Shown here: positions 38,560 to 45,951 of the stretch, in pieces
Layout of the letters: the number at the start of each line of letters is the position of its first letter
Position numbering within the stretch: position 1 is the first letter of the stretch
Source of the DNA: Deinococcus sp. Arct2-2
Lineage (GTDB): Bacteria > Deinococcota > Deinococci > Deinococcales > Deinococcaceae
DNA length: 64,000 bases
Direction of reading: 5' to 3'
Assembly: GCF_004801315.1 (NCBI RefSeq)
Contig: NZ_SSNW01000004.1
Location: 79,588 to 143,587 of the forward strand
Notes under the pieces: generated by a model
Told to the model about the DNA's origin: nothing
Databases searched by the model: none
The model's input: the letters and a program-made list of their open reading frames with translations, nothing else
Position numbers and translations under genes: made by a program

Positions 38560-39803
38560 GCTCGTCCACTAGTCCCATCCCCCTGATTATCTGGCACCCA
38601 GACGGCGTGCGGGTACTGCGGCAGGCGGGCAAGTGGCCAATGCTGGGGGCCTCCGTACACTCTGACTTGACGGCCTTCATTCACGCCGAGTGGAACGTGG
38701 AGACTTGGCTGCTGCACGACGGCGGCCTGAGCTTTGGCATGGAAGGTACACCTCGCTTGCAAGCGTTGTCTAACGTTGTTCCTGATGGAATGGCGTGGGA
38801 AGTGGCCGCTGTGCCGCCCTTACCCGGTGCGCGGGAATGGCAGCGTCCGGGCTGGTTATCTGCTCTGAAGGCCAGATTGGAAGGCGTGTTGAGCGAGCAT
38901 GGCCTGTCTCCTGCTGGCCCGCTGAAGCTGTTGTCCAGCAACGATTTGGCTACGGTGGTTGAGGCGGCTACGTTAGCCGATTCTGTGTTTCTCAAAGTCG
39001 CCGCCCATCCACGTGAGGTGGCCGTCACGTCCCATCTTGCGCGGCAGCACCCAGCCTTTCTTCCGCCCGTGCTGTACGCCAATACCGCTACGAATACGCT
39101 CGTCACACGATCCGGCGGGAGCTTGCTGGACGGCGTTGGAGAGCTTGAGGCTTGGACGGTGGCCCTGCACCAATTAGCCCGATTTCAAACCGATGCAGAT
39201 GCCTCCGCTTTGGCAGCGTTGGGCTGCCCCGCTTGGCCTTTGCTGGACATGGCGCAGCGCGTGGACGCCTTCCTCTCCGATACGCCTACGCTGACCGCGT
39301 GGAGTCTCAAGCCCGACAAAATCGCCACCCTGCAAGCGGCACGGCCCGCCATTCGCGCCAGCTTTGAGGCGTTGGCAGCGCACGGCCTCCCCGATTTGCC
39401 CGCACACGGCGACGCCCACCCGCGCAATGCATTGGCTGGAACAAGGGAAAATCTCTGGTTCGACTGGAGCGAGGCGGCAAGTGCGGCCCATCCGTTTATG
39501 GATGCGGGCTGGTTTCTGGCCTTCGCCCTGCACCCGGCGCGGGCAAACTTGCCTATCAGAATCGCTTATCCAGACCTAGAATCCCGATTATGTGCGGCCT
39601 ATCTACACGCTTTGGGGTGTCCGGATGCCTCGGCACTCTTGGCCCAAAGCATCCCGCTGGCCCTGCTGCACCGAGCCGTTGTGTATGACGCTCGCTTCCG
39701 CGACTGGCAGGGTACGGTTCCAAATTGGCGGCCCCAATATGTCCCCTATTACTTGGGTTTAGCGGCGCGGGAAGTCGAACGGTTGCCCACTTTTGCGGGT
39801 TAG
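38487..39803 (+). CDS. APH-family phosphotransferase-like protein, start unresolved
   Basis: The C-terminal half has the aminoglycoside phosphotransferase/choline kinase signature: LPAHGDAHPRNAL (catalytic loop H-G-D-x-H-x-x-N) and NLWFDWSEA (Mg-binding Asp). The N-lobe has SVFLKVAAH with the ATP lysine. The coordinates give the longest frame, starting at the ATG 38487, but its first 30 codons overlap the lipoprotein gene and look like shadow translation. The protein-like sequence begins PLIIWHPDGVRVL at about 38580, where only ATC (38577), CTG (38583) or ATT (38586) are available; the next usual start is GTG 38607. Substrate unknown; antibiotic resistance should not be assumed. Confidence 0.75.
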   Translation: MQCQHQALRLRLVQQRQLGTVPQVSSSTSPIPLIIWHPDGVRVLRQAGKWPMLGASVHSDLTAFIHAEWNVETWLLHDGGLSFGMEGTPRLQALSNVVPDGMAWEVAAVPPLPGAREWQRPGWLSALKARLEGVLSEHGLSPAGPLKLLSSNDLATVVEAATLADSVFLKVAAHPREVAVTSHLARQHPAFLPPVLYANTATNTLVTRSGGSLLDGVGELEAWTVALHQLARFQTDADASALAALGCPAWPLLDMAQRVDAFLSDTPTLTAWSLKPDKIATLQAARPAIRASFEALAAHGLPDLPAHGDAHPRNALAGTRENLWFDWSEAASAAHPFMDAGWFLAFALHPARANLPIRIAYPDLESRLCAAYLHALGCPDASALLAQSIPLALLHRAVVYDARFRDWQGTVPNWRPQYVPYYLGLAAREVERLPTFAG

Positions 39804-39804
39804 C

Positions 39805-41457
39805 CTAGCGCCCCACCCGTTCTGCCTCGTCCCGGCCCCGTGCCACATCCCGCGTGCCGCGCCGTCCAAAGGCGTGGGCCAATTCGCGCTCCGACATTCG
39901 CAGCGTCGTCGGGCGTCCGTGCGGGCAACTCCACGGTTGCTCGCAGGCGTTCAGGGCGGCCAGTACCGCTTCGCCGCGCTCTAGGGTCAGCATTCCGGCT
40001 TTCAGCGCCGGGGCACAGGCCAGCCGCGCCAGCACGTCGCGCCGGGGGTCGGGATGGTCGCCCAGCGCACTGTCTATGATTTGCTGATGCAGCCGGGGCA
40101 CAGGCAGCCCGGCGAGGGTTGCGGGCAGCGTCCGTAAGCGGGCCAATCCCGCGCCGAAGTCTTCGATGGTCAGGCCCCAGCCACGCAACTCCGCACCGCG
40201 TTCGGCTAGGCGGGCCATCTGTTCGGGCGTCAGGTGCAGCAACTCCGGCTCCGGCAATTCCAGCGGCAGCGCGGCTCCCAGTTCGCGGGCAAATTGTTCG
40301 TACAGGGCGCGTTCGTGGGCGGCGTGGGCATCAATGACCCACAGGTCTCCCTCGCCCTCGGCCAGCAAGTACAAGCCCTGAAACACGCCCGACAACCGCA
40401 ACGCCGGAAAGTTGGCCCGTTCGCGGGGCGTCTGCGGCGGCGTGGGCAAACTCAGGGCCGGGGCAAGGCGGGCCTGTGCCAAAGGATGCGATGCCAACGC
40501 AGTTCGCACGGCCTCCCGCACCCGCGCCGCCACGCCTGCAAGGTCGGCCAACGCCACCACCTGTTTGGCTGGATGCACGTTGGGATTGTGGTCTTCGGGC
40601 GCTACCTGTATATCCAGCACCGTCAGGGGGGCCACGCCCGCAGGCAGCAACTCGGCATAGCCTTCCAGCACAGCCTTTTCCAATTCCGGCGGGGCCACGA
40701 TAGGCCGCCCGTTCACCGAAAAATGCATCCGGTCACGGCGGGCGCGGGTCAGTTCGGGGCCGGAAATCACGCCGCAGATGCCGTCTGCCTGCACCCTCAG
40801 CACGCGGTTGGCGTTCAGCGGGCCGTACACGCTCGCCACCGCCCCCCGGTGATCGCTGGGGGCGTGGGTCAGGCGGGCTTCCTCGTCCACGGTCAAGCGC
40901 CAGTGCAGGCCGGGATGATGCAGCACGTAGCGGCCCACCAGCACAGTAATTTCGCGTGCTTCGGTGGCGGCAGGAGCTTGGGTTCTGAGGCGGGCGGGCA
41001 GGCGGGCAAACAGGCGGCGCACCGTCACCGTCGTTCCTGCCGGGGCCGAGGTTCGCCGTACCGTCACATCGTCGCCCTGCGCCTGCACCTCGGACGCGCC
41101 CACCTGCGCCGCCGGACGCGACACCAGATGCAGTTCGCCCGCCTGAGCCGCTGCCCACAACGCCTCGCCCCGAAAGCCCAGAGTTGTGACTCTCTCTACG
41201 GCGTCTGCATCTGGTTCCAGCTTGCTCGTCGCGTGCCGCACCGCTGCCAGTGCCGCTCCGTCTGCCGTGATGCCCGCGCCGTTGTCCCGCACCCGCACCA
41301 GCCCCAAGCCGCCGCCCTCAATCTCTATTTCTAGTCGGCTGGCTCCGGCGTCCAGGGCGTTCTCGATCAGTTCGCGCACCACGTCCAGCGGGCGCGACAC
41401 CACTTCGCCCGCAGCGATCAGGCGGGCAATGTGGGGCGGCAGCACACGGATGGTCAT
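39805..41457 (-). CDS. mutL: DNA mismatch repair protein MutL
   Basis: The 550-aa protein has the GHKL ATPase N-domain: ELIENALDAGAS (motif I), DNGAGI (motif II) and FRGEALWAA (motif III). The C-terminal dimerisation domain carries DAHAAHERALYE, the endonuclease metal motif D-x-H-A-x2-E-x4-E with Ala in place of Gln, and CPHGRP near the end, so this is a nicking-type MutL as in Thermus rather than the E. coli type. Such MutL acts without MutH. TAAACT lies 10 bases before the ATG on the minus strand (41473-41468), implying a 3-4 base leader. It is about 4.5 kb from mutS and not in an operon with it. No RDRM is visible. Confidence 0.95.
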   Translation of the reverse strand: MTIRVLPPHIARLIAAGEVVSRPLDVVRELIENALDAGASRLEIEIEGGGLGLVRVRDNGAGITADGAALAAVRHATSKLEPDADAVERVTTLGFRGEALWAAAQAGELHLVSRPAAQVGASEVQAQGDDVTVRRTSAPAGTTVTVRRLFARLPARLRTQAPAATEAREITVLVGRYVLHHPGLHWRLTVDEEARLTHAPSDHRGAVASVYGPLNANRVLRVQADGICGVISGPELTRARRDRMHFSVNGRPIVAPPELEKAVLEGYAELLPAGVAPLTVLDIQVAPEDHNPNVHPAKQVVALADLAGVAARVREAVRTALASHPLAQARLAPALSLPTPPQTPRERANFPALRLSGVFQGLYLLAEGEGDLWVIDAHAAHERALYEQFARELGAALPLELPEPELLHLTPEQMARLAERGAELRGWGLTIEDFGAGLARLRTLPATLAGLPVPRLHQQIIDSALGDHPDPRRDVLARLACAPALKAGMLTLERGEAVLAALNACEQPWSCPHGRPTTLRMSERELAHAFGRRGTRDVARGRDEAERVGR

Positions 41458-41527
41458 GGGTAAGGGCAGTTTAGAGTGCGGCGGCGGGCGGGAATGTCGT
41501 TTGGGGCGCGATAGATCCCGTAGAAAT

Positions 41528-41863
41528 TCAAGCTTCGTCTATCTGCCGCAGCCGTTCCAGCCTTGTTGCCAATTCGGGCAATTCCAGCCCGCGCAAAGCT
41601 TTGGCACTGCGCGTCAGGCCCGCTTCGTCAATCACGCCCTGATTCCATCCGGCAATCAGCATGGCGCAGCCCTGAAGCGCGTCGGTGACCAGTTCCTTGT
41701 GAAACATGGCCGCCAAATTGCTGGCCTGTGCAGGTTGCGTTTGCTGGGCCTGCGCCTGCACGTCCAGAATAACTTGCATAAAAATCTGATCGAGGCGGGC
41801 GCGGTCATTGGCGTCGATGGTTTTGCCAGCGGGCTTGTCTGTCTGGGGGGCGTTGTCGGTCAT
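41528..41863 (-). CDS. DUF1844 family protein
   Basis: The start is the ATG at 41863, with TAGACT 7 bases upstream on the minus strand (41876-41871); the longer frame extends through a repeat and is rejected. The 111-aa product is mostly helical, with a conserved block LDQIFMQVILDVQAQAQ and a later ELVTDALQGCAMLIAGWNQG, matching the DUF1844 family found in Thermus and Deinococcus. The function is unknown. Its -10 lies in a family B repeat frame. Confidence 0.72.
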   Translation of the reverse strand: MTDNAPQTDKPAGKTIDANDRARLDQIFMQVILDVQAQAQQTQPAQASNLAAMFHKELVTDALQGCAMLIAGWNQGVIDEAGLTRSAKALRGLELPELATRLERLRQIDEA

Positions 41864-41868
41864 ACGCA

Positions 41869-41999
41869 GCAGTCTAAGGGTCAAGGGTCTAAGGGTCTGA
41901 GAAGAGCGGTTGGGAGGTGCTTGAGCTTCAGCACACGCTGTGCCGCCCGCTACCTCACCCACTCTTTTCCTTAGACCCTAGACCCTCGACTCTTAGACG
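41869..41999. repeat. Family B framed repeat
   Basis: AGTCTAAGGGTCAAGGGTC and repeated TCTAAGG-type units (41871-41902) face CCTTAGACCCTAGACCC and CTTAGACG (41971-41999). The core is unlike the other copies. The left frame supplies the DUF1844 promoter. Confidence 0.75.
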
Positions 42000-42038
42000 C
42001 AGCACCCTTAGGCACAGCGCCGTTACCGTCCCAGTCAA

Positions 42039-42512
42039 CTAAAATCCAAACCGCTCCATCACTTCCGGCGGCGTGCGCTTGGGCCTGCCGCTTGCCGGGT
42101 CTACCCATACCCACGTCGTCTGACATTCGGCCAGCCTCACGCCGTTCGTATCTTCGGCGTCGCCGTCGTTCAGGCGGTCTAGCGTGTAGGCCCGCACACT
42201 CCGCACGCCCGCCGAGGTGGTCAGGGCGGTGCGAATCCGCACGCGGTCTGCCAGCAAGGCTGGCTTGTGGTAGTCGATGACGTGTTGGCGGGCCACTGGA
42301 ACGGCTCCCAGCGCAATCAGGGCATCGGTGCCCATGCCGAGGCGTAGGGCGTGGGCGCGGGCCGCCTGTTCGCACCACGCCAAATACACCGTGTTGTTCA
42401 CGTGCGAGAGGTCATCCAAGTCGTCCGGCGCAACCGTGACGGTAATGGAATGCTTGCGGGAGTCGGGCAGGGCGTCCCACAGCACATCGGCGTCAGGAAT
42501 GGAGAGCTTCAC
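42039..42512 (-). CDS. Acyl-CoA thioesterase (hotdog, YbgC type)
   Basis: The 157-aa protein has the 4HBT fold with the catalytic region DDLDDLSHVNNTVYLAWCEQAAR: Asp, His-Val-Asn-Asn and Tyr as in YbgC-type thioesterases. HVIDYHKPALLADRVRIRT forms the central strands. It hydrolyses thioesters of CoA or ACP, substrate unknown. The GTG start overlaps the stop of the pterin dehydratase gene as GTGA, so the two are coupled. Confidence 0.83.
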   Translation of the reverse strand: MKLSIPDADVLWDALPDSRKHSITVTVAPDDLDDLSHVNNTVYLAWCEQAARAHALRLGMGTDALIALGAVPVARQHVIDYHKPALLADRVRIRTALTTSAGVRSVRAYTLDRLNDGDAEDTNGVRLAECQTTWVWVDPASGRPKRTPPEVMERFGF

Positions 42513-42889
42513 CCGGCGGTGGCACCTTTATTTTCACCAGTACCGCTGAGGTCGTCGCTGTTCTGGTCGGCTTGACCCAGCGCTTCAACCAACCCGTTCA
42601 CAGCCCGCGCACCCTCTATGTCGGCCATCGTCACGCCGCCTGCATCGTGCGTAAAGTAGCTCAGTTTTACGCGGCGGTAATGAATAGTGATGTCTGGGTG
42701 GTGGTTTTGCGCTTCGGCGAGGGCCGCCACCTGTACAGCAAAATCCACGCCCGCCTGATAGCTGTCAAATTCCACGTCACGAAACAGCGTGCCCTCGCCG
42801 CCCCACCAACCGTCGGGCTTCAGGTCTTGCACATCTCCATCGGTCATCTTGCGTTCAGGATCAAACGCCATTCGGGGGTCGTAAGCCAT
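42509..42889 (-). CDS. 4a-hydroxytetrahydrobiopterin dehydratase (pterin-4a-carbinolamine dehydratase)
   Basis: The protein has the PCD signature AEAQNHHPDITIHYRRVKLSYFTHD, with the NHHPD motif and THDAGGVT. It recycles the pterin cofactor after aromatic amino acid hydroxylation; no hydroxylase gene is nearby, so another pterin role is possible. I set the start at the ATG 42889 (126 aa) because TACCAT lies 7 bases upstream on the minus strand (42902-42897); the longer frame to 42922 would begin before that box. The thioesterase gene is coupled to its 3' end. Confidence 0.86.
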   Translation of the reverse strand: MAYDPRMAFDPERKMTDGDVQDLKPDGWWGGEGTLFRDVEFDSYQAGVDFAVQVAALAEAQNHHPDITIHYRRVKLSYFTHDAGGVTMADIEGARAVNGLVEALGQADQNSDDLSGTGENKGATAG

Positions 42890-43110
42890 ACCGAACATGG
42901 TAAGGCGCGGCACATCCCACACGCCAGAGTTGAAACACGGTTCAAGAGGACACGGTTTCAGAACCTAAAGAGCTGACCCGAGATATAGGTCAGAACTATG
43001 TAATATAGACCCACTTATCATGAAAGAGTCTTAGGCTAAGATCAGACGTTCATCAGTTTACTTGTGATTTTGCACCCCCCATCGCTTCTCTCGTCGTCCA
43101 CGAGGTGCCT

Positions 43111-43227
43111 ATGACTGCATTCCTTTCCCGCCTGTTTGGTCGCCGCCCCCGCCCCGTTCCTGTTAAAAAAGTTTTGCCTCCTATTACCGAACTCGATTTG
43201 CTCCGGGCGCTCGGCTGCGACGAATAA
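43111..43227 (+). CDS. 38-aa basic peptide with its own terminator
   Basis: GAGGTG (43103-43108) precedes the ATG by 2-3 bases. The 38 codons encode MTAFLSRLFGRRPRPVPVKK, an amphipathic or basic start, then VLPPITELDLLRALGCDE with an acidic end. A terminator hairpin follows 14 bases after TAA. I know no family. Translation is plausible because of the RBS and terminator; the protein is not otherwise supported. Confidence 0.55.
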   Translation: MTAFLSRLFGRRPRPVPVKKVLPPITELDLLRALGCDE

Positions 43228-43241
43228 CAGCTAGATTTACA

Positions 43242-43286
43242 GCAAACAGGCCCGCTTCTACACGAAGGCGGGCCTGTTTGCTTGCA
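43242..43286. terminator. Bidirectional terminator between the 38-aa gene and the CHAD gene
   Basis: GCAAACAGGCCCGC (43242-43255) pairs with GCGGGCCTGTTTGC (43268-43281) around CTTCTACACGAAG. It sits between convergent genes. Confidence 0.88.
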
Positions 43287-43288
43287 TC

Positions 43289-44101
43289 TTAGTTGCTGAT
43301 TTTTTCCGGTAGAAGTCTGCTCTGCAAAACCGCCTCCAACGCGGGCCAAGCCTGCCTGACTTGCCGCTGGGCTTCTTGCCGCGCCCCTTTCTCACGCTGG
43401 ATCAGGGCGGCTTTGGAGTGGGGCAGCCGCGCTTCTCCGGTCAGAATGTCCAGCACCACTTCGGCGTCTTGCAGGCGGCCTAGTCCGTCTAGTACGTCCG
43501 TCAGGGCGCTCGGCGCAGGCTCCAGCAGTTCCAGCGTATACCGGTAATGCTTCAGGGTTTTGCGCCACTCGTGCCACGTTTCGGTTGTTCTGGCCCGCAA
43601 CACCTTGGGGGCGGCTTCCAAAATTTCTGCACTCTGCTGGGCCAACGCCGCCCGTACCTTGCGCTTAAAGTGCTTGGGCCGGGGCACATCTTTGCTGAGC
43701 TTGGGCAGTTTCATGGCGGCCAAAGCTTCGGCCCGCTTGCTTTGCCAGTCACGGTCAAAAGTCGCTATTTCGGCTGCTGAGGCGTTGAGTTCATGCAACG
43801 CGGCCCGAACATGCTCGCCCGCCGCGTCCCGGTCTCGGACGGGGGCGACGGCTCGGCGCAAGTCCCGCCATGCTCGCCGCACTTTTTTGGGGGCGTCCGT
43901 GAGGGCCAGTTCTGCGGCCACCTTGCGCGTCAGTTTGCGGGCCTCGTGAATGGCCTTGGGGTCGCCGTCTTTCACGGCAGGCAGCAGCTTGTTCAGGCGT
44001 TCGCTGGGGGTCTTTTTGGAACTGGTCTTTTTAGAGCTGGTCTTGTTGGGGCCAGACTTCTTGCGTTTCGGTTCAGCCTGTGGGTCTGAAGGTGCGGCCA
44101 T
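43289..44101 (-). CDS. CHAD domain protein
   Basis: The 270-aa protein starts with a Lys-rich tail (KRKKSGPNKTSSKKTSSKK) and contains a CHAD domain, an alpha-helical bundle with conserved His and basic residues: IHEARKLTRKVAAELAL and, in the second half, WHEWRKTLKHYRYTLELLE. CHAD domains bind inorganic polyphosphate and other polyanions. The start (ATG 44101) has AGGAG 13 bases upstream, rather far. A physical link to the polyphosphate glucokinase gene 7 kb away cannot be shown, but both concern polyphosphate. Confidence 0.88.
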   Translation of the reverse strand: MAAPSDPQAEPKRKKSGPNKTSSKKTSSKKTPSERLNKLLPAVKDGDPKAIHEARKLTRKVAAELALTDAPKKVRRAWRDLRRAVAPVRDRDAAGEHVRAALHELNASAAEIATFDRDWQSKRAEALAAMKLPKLSKDVPRPKHFKRKVRAALAQQSAEILEAAPKVLRARTTETWHEWRKTLKHYRYTLELLEPAPSALTDVLDGLGRLQDAEVVLDILTGEARLPHSKAALIQREKGARQEAQRQVRQAWPALEAVLQSRLLPEKISN

Positions 44102-44242
44102 CTGGAGTCGGTCTCCTCTGGCTTCCCAATGAGGACGGGCGGCGGTGCAGGGGAAGGCCAGTCTCAGCCTACTGTCTGGTCGGCACTCCGCACAGGGCTG
44201 GAAGTGTTGTTTTAGGGGTTGATGAATCCGGCCCGCTTACAC

Positions 44243-44848
44243 TCAGATGTTTAGGCTGTGGCTCTGTACCGCCGCATTCCGGGCCACATGCCCCTTAAAA
44301 ATGGCGACAAAATCGGGCCGCTGCTCTGGTGTCAGGTGCCGCTCCGGGTTCCAGAGTTCGGCGGCAGAAAAGGCGCGGGGGCAGTGCATAAATGCCTCGC
44401 GCACGGCGATGGAAATGACCAAGCGGGGCAATTTGCCCGCCACTTCAAAGCGCCCCAGCAAGTCGGGATCGGTGCTGAGGTGGGCACGGCCATTGACCCG
44501 CACCACTTCATTTACGCCGGGAAGCAAGAAAATCAGTCCCACTTCCGGATTTTCGAGGATGTTCCGCAAGCTATCTAATCGTTTGTTGCCGGGGCGGTCT
44601 GGCAGCAGCAGGGTGTATGGGTCAGGCACTTGCAGCGTTCCGGCGGGGTCGCCACGCGGCGAGCAGTCGAGGTGGCCCGCCGCACTGGCCGTCGCCAAAA
44701 AACACAGCGGAGACAACGCCAAACTGTCGCGTAGGCCGTCATCTATGTGGTCTATCACCTTCAGGGAAACGCTGGAATTGGGGGCCGGATACAGTCCCTC
44801 TAGGGCGCTGATGCTCAGAACGGCGTGTGGGTCGGCGGGTACGGTCAT
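44243..44848 (-). CDS. Pyridoxamine 5'-phosphate oxidase-like flavin protein
   Basis: The product (about 201 aa from ATG 44848) has the split-barrel FMN-binding PPOX fold, with ALSPLCFLATASAAGHLDCSPRGDPAGTLQV and LLLPDRPGNKRLDSLRNILENPEVGLIFLLPGVNEVVRVNGRA as family blocks, typical of the MSMEG_1061-like group. GAGGT lies 4 bases before this ATG; a longer frame to 44893 lacks one and its TACAGT -10 box lies only 4-5 bases upstream. F420 or FMN use is possible. The function is unknown. Confidence 0.78.
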   Translation of the reverse strand: MTVPADPHAVLSISALEGLYPAPNSSVSLKVIDHIDDGLRDSLALSPLCFLATASAAGHLDCSPRGDPAGTLQVPDPYTLLLPDRPGNKRLDSLRNILENPEVGLIFLLPGVNEVVRVNGRAHLSTDPDLLGRFEVAGKLPRLVISIAVREAFMHCPRAFSAAELWNPERHLTPEQRPDFVAIFKGHVARNAAVQSHSLNI

Positions 44849-44945
44849 GGGAACCTCGGCGCGGGAGAAGGTGAAAGCGGCGTTCATCTCCACTGTAGTT
44901 CAAGCACTGGAGTTCAACGGGCCAGCGGCTCAACACTCGACAGCC

Positions 44946-44974
44946 AAAAAAGCCCGCCTTACGTGTAGGCGGGC
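44946..44974 (-). terminator. Terminator of the DUF2726 gene
   Basis: GCCCGCC (44952-44958) and GGCGGGC (44968-44974) form a stem; AAAAAA on the plus strand gives the T-run for minus-strand transcription. Confidence 0.8.
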
Positions 44975-44993
44975 CGAGACAACCAAACGAACT

Positions 44994-45680
44994 TTACGCC
45001 ACCGTGCGCTGTCTCACGTACCCTTCCAGCAGCTTTTGCACGCTCTGGCGGGTGTGGTTGCCCTCGGCTCGCAGGCGCAGCAACGGCAGGCCCGCACTAC
45101 GGAAAGCCACGTCCTTCACGGCGTCGCGGTACTGCTGCTGGGGCTGGTCATGGCTGGCCCCGTCCAGTTCTATAGCGCACACGGGCCGGAAATCGGGCAA
45201 GGCCACGATCAGAAAATCCACGTGCTTGTCGCGCAATCGGGCGTAGGTGCCCTGCCGCTGGTGCTGGGGCGCGGTAATCAGGAACAAATCGTTCAGGCGC
45301 ACGTTGGGAAACACCCGGAAGCCCTGCGGCAACGCGCTTTCCAGCGTCTGAAAAAAGGCCAGTTCGCTCTTGCTGAAAAAGTAGCCCTTGAGCTTGATGG
45401 GTAAGGATTCGGGAATGCCGCCCGGAACATGCGAAGGGTGGACGCTGGCGGCCTCTTCTTGCTCGCGGAGCTGCTGCTGGCGCTCGGCCTCGGCAGTAGA
45501 GAACTGGACTTGGCCCTGCGGCAACTGTTTGTCCGAACGCTGTTTGGCCGGGGCAGAAGCAGAACGCTGGGCAGCACCAGCAGATGTCGGGCTTTGGGTG
45601 CGCTTGGCCCGCGCCGCCATCATCACGGCCAGCACCACCAGAACCGCACCTATCACAAGCAAAATCATCAGCAGGCTCAT
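44994..45680 (-). CDS. DUF2726 domain protein with N-terminal membrane anchor
   Basis: The 228-aa protein starts with one membrane helix (LLMILLVIGAVLVVLAVMMA), a Gln/Ser-rich linker (about residues 25-85) and then a DUF2726 domain of restriction-endonuclease-like fold: YFFSKSELAFFQTLESALP, VRLNDLFLI, VDFLIVALPDFRPVCAIELDGASHDQ and GLPLLRLRAEG. The acidic residues in DFLIV and IELDG with the Lys/His nearby resemble a PD-(D/E)XK-type active site, but the nuclease function is unproven. No Shine-Dalgarno sequence is clear. It may act at the membrane on nucleic acid. Confidence 0.77.
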   Translation of the reverse strand: MSLLMILLVIGAVLVVLAVMMAARAKRTQSPTSAGAAQRSASAPAKQRSDKQLPQGQVQFSTAEAERQQQLREQEEAASVHPSHVPGGIPESLPIKLKGYFFSKSELAFFQTLESALPQGFRVFPNVRLNDLFLITAPQHQRQGTYARLRDKHVDFLIVALPDFRPVCAIELDGASHDQPQQQYRDAVKDVAFRSAGLPLLRLRAEGNHTRQSVQKLLEGYVRQRTVA

Positions 45681-45925
45681 ATGCTGTCCAGCATGGTCTC
45701 CACGCTCTGACAGGCCTCTGTCAGCGGGCCAGATAAGGGTGTATTTTCTGGCAAAGAGGCGTTGAAGCTGCCCTTAATTATTATTGAAAGCTGAAGATAT
45801 TGGTTTTCAATTTGTCTTGAATGAAAGGATGTGAACTGAAGTTGATAGACGTTCCCGCACTGGGCTATGGGACAGCGAGTTCGGGTGCACTCCATCGGTG
45901 TAACGTGCTCCCCACTCCCGTTCCG
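45681..45925. other. Intergenic region upstream of mutS, partly AT-rich
   Basis: About 245 bases lie between divergent DUF2726 and mutS genes. The segment near 45770-45830 is AT-rich. I see no gene and no clear -35 box for mutS; the mutS operator follows at 45926. Confidence 0.5.
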
Positions 45926-45945
45926 ATCTGTTCTACACGTAAACT
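45926..45945 (+). promoter_or_regulatory. RDRM-like operator and -10 box of mutS
   Basis: ATCTGTTCTACACGTAA (45926-45942) keeps GT and AC at the mirrored core positions of the radiation response motif and shares TCTGTT with the ddrA site. TAAACT (45940-45945) overlaps its end and lies exactly 6 bases before the GTG start, so transcription would be leaderless. It suggests DdrO control of mutS. Confidence 0.65.
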
Positions 45946-45951
45946 GAGCGG

